DNA of 64,000 bases from Paenibacillus puerhi. Its GTDB lineage: Bacteria; Bacillota; Bacilli; Paenibacillales; NBRC-103111. How positions within the stretch are numbered: the first letter of the stretch is position 1; the number at the start of each line of letters is the position of its first letter. The notes under the pieces were generated by a model. The model made no database searches. It was not told the DNA's origin and saw nothing but the letters and a program-made list of their open reading frames with translations. Positions 63,264 through 64,000 of the stretch are shown here, in pieces. The position numbers and the translations under genes were made by a program. The stretch spans positions 1 to 64,000 of the forward strand of contig NZ_WUWM01000033.1 in assembly GCF_009846885.1 (NCBI RefSeq), given 5' to 3'.

Positions 63264-63309
63264 GATCGCAAGATTGTATAGAGATAACGCAGGGAATTGC
63301 GGATATAAT
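63264..63309 (+). promoter_or_regulatory. regulon-like promoter e: diverged element plus TATAAT -10
   Basis: GATCGCAAGATTGTATAG at 63264 resembles the AATCAGAGGATTGTGTAA element, and TATAAT starts at 63304, again exactly 40 bases downstream. The match is weaker than in the other three, so membership of the regulon is tentative. It lies 94 bases before the gene at 63403. Confidence 0.4.
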
Positions 63310-63402
63310 CAAGCTTGTAGCCAATTCTATCTTAATATAGAAGTGAAAATCAATGATGGGGCGCCAAGGCGAATGATGGAACTGATGAAGGAGGCAAAGT
63401 CT

Positions 63403-64000
63403 ATGAGCAAGTATAAGATCCTTATCGTCGGCTGTGGAAGCATGGCGAATGCTTGGGCGAGCTATGCCCTTGCGAGGGAGCATACGAGCATTGTCGGGCT
63501 TGTGGATATCAAGCAGGAGTTTGCCCAGGCGATGGCAGAGCGCCATGGCCTGACCTGCGGAACGTATACGGATCTGACCGAGGCTTTGGAGCAAACCGGA
63601 GCCAATGTAGTATTCGATGTTACGATACCGGCCAGCCACTTCGAGGTTTGCTCAACGGCGCTTCAGCACGGGGCTCACGTATTCGGCGAGAAGCCGATGG
63701 CTGAAGCGATGGCGCAAGGCCATGAGCTGATCGCGATAGCCGAGAGGACAGGCCGCTCATATGCGGTGATGCAGAATCGGCGATACAATGCGAATATCCG
63801 GGCATTCAAGGAGCTCGTGAAGGACGGCGGCATCGGCAAGGTTGGCTATATCGGCGCCGACTTCTTCATCGGCGCCCACTTCGGCGGCTTCCGGGAGGCA
63901 ATGGCAAGCCCGCTTATTCTGGATATGGCGATTCATACGTTCGATCAGGCACGGTTTCTGACTGGCGCCGATCCGATCTCGGTGTACTGCCACGAATTCA
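63403..64000 (+). CDS. Gfo/Idh/MocA-family oxidoreductase, cut by window end
   Basis: This gene runs off the window; 199 codons are visible. The Rossmann motif GCGSMA lies near residue 11, and EKP is in 'VFGEKPMAEAMA' near residue 98. AAGGAGG precedes the ATG. It is a different member from the one at 6657. It is divergent to an AraC gene, and its promoter resembles the sulfatase regulon. The substrate is unknown. Confidence 0.85.
   Translation, partial: MSKYKILIVGCGSMANAWASYALAREHTSIVGLVDIKQEFAQAMAERHGLTCGTYTDLTEALEQTGANVVFDVTIPASHFEVCSTALQHGAHVFGEKPMAEAMAQGHELIAIAERTGRSYAVMQNRRYNANIRAFKELVKDGGIGKVGYIGADFFIGAHFGGFREAMASPLILDMAIHTFDQARFLTGADPISVYCHEF

Noticed and set aside
1..64000. CRISPR array, tRNA, rRNA, insertion sequences, phage genes
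   Set aside because: No regular spaced repeats, no transposase or integrase frame, and no RNA-gene-like sequence was seen by eye.

Overview
The window looks like chromosomal DNA of a Paenibacillus-like Gram-positive soil bacterium (Paenibacillaceae). The evidence is the repeated LplB/YtcP/lipoprotein sugar importers, the YesM/YesN-type regulators and membrane-anchored AraC proteins, strong AGGAGG ribosome binding sites with several TTG starts, a seven-gene mrp operon, and an SR1P peptide gene. No rRNA, tRNA, phage, insertion sequence or CRISPR array was seen.

Layout. 1-150 holds two hairpin terminators. 648-7640 is a sugar-import locus: two permeases, a binding lipoprotein, a membrane AraC regulator and a Gfo/Idh/MocA oxidoreductase. 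7712-12751 holds an orphan binding lipoprotein and two sulfatases. 12817-16435 is a gentisate pathway operon (dioxygenase, DinB-type isomerase candidate, FAH-type hydrolase) divergent from an IclR regulator. 16491-19448 is a YesN/YesM two-component pair. 19503-28836 is one long operon: two permeases, GH3 enzyme, sulfatase, two half-size CHR (chromate-family) transporters, formylglycine-generating enzyme, sulfatase. 28870-37653 has an AraC regulator and a second complete importer locus with two paralogous binding proteins. 37954-40111 is ahpCF. 40495-46513 is a GntR/LacI-type regulator, a PhnP-like hydrolase and an iron/aminoethylphosphonate-type ABC importer. 46587-53293 is a universal-stress-domain protein divergent from mrpABCDEFG. 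53328-53773 is an SR1-like dual-function RNA. The rest holds a diguanylate cyclase, a secreted unknown protein with an ABC-2 exporter and two-component system, a CBS protein, a small secreted protein, an AraC regulator, and a Gfo/Idh/MocA gene cut by the window end.

The central system is the stretch from 7.7 to 28.8 kb. Four sulfatases, all with the CxxxR-type site that needs formylglycine, sit with a genuine FGE, and none has a signal peptide. I infer that sulfated oligosaccharides are imported by the binding protein at 7803 with the permeases at 19589 and 20553, then desulfated and hydrolysed in the cytoplasm. The CHR pair inside the operon is a candidate sulfate exporter. The three blocks share a promoter layout: an AATCAGAGRATYG-like element lies exactly 40 bases upstream of a TATGAT -10 at 7712, 9420 and 19503. 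A diverged fourth copy with the same spacing precedes the oxidoreductase at 63403, and one more element lies between the YesN and YesM genes. This defines a candidate YesN regulon and links a binding protein to permeases encoded about 10 kb away.

None of the three sugar importers has an ATPase gene nearby, so they probably share an MsmX-type ATPase encoded elsewhere.
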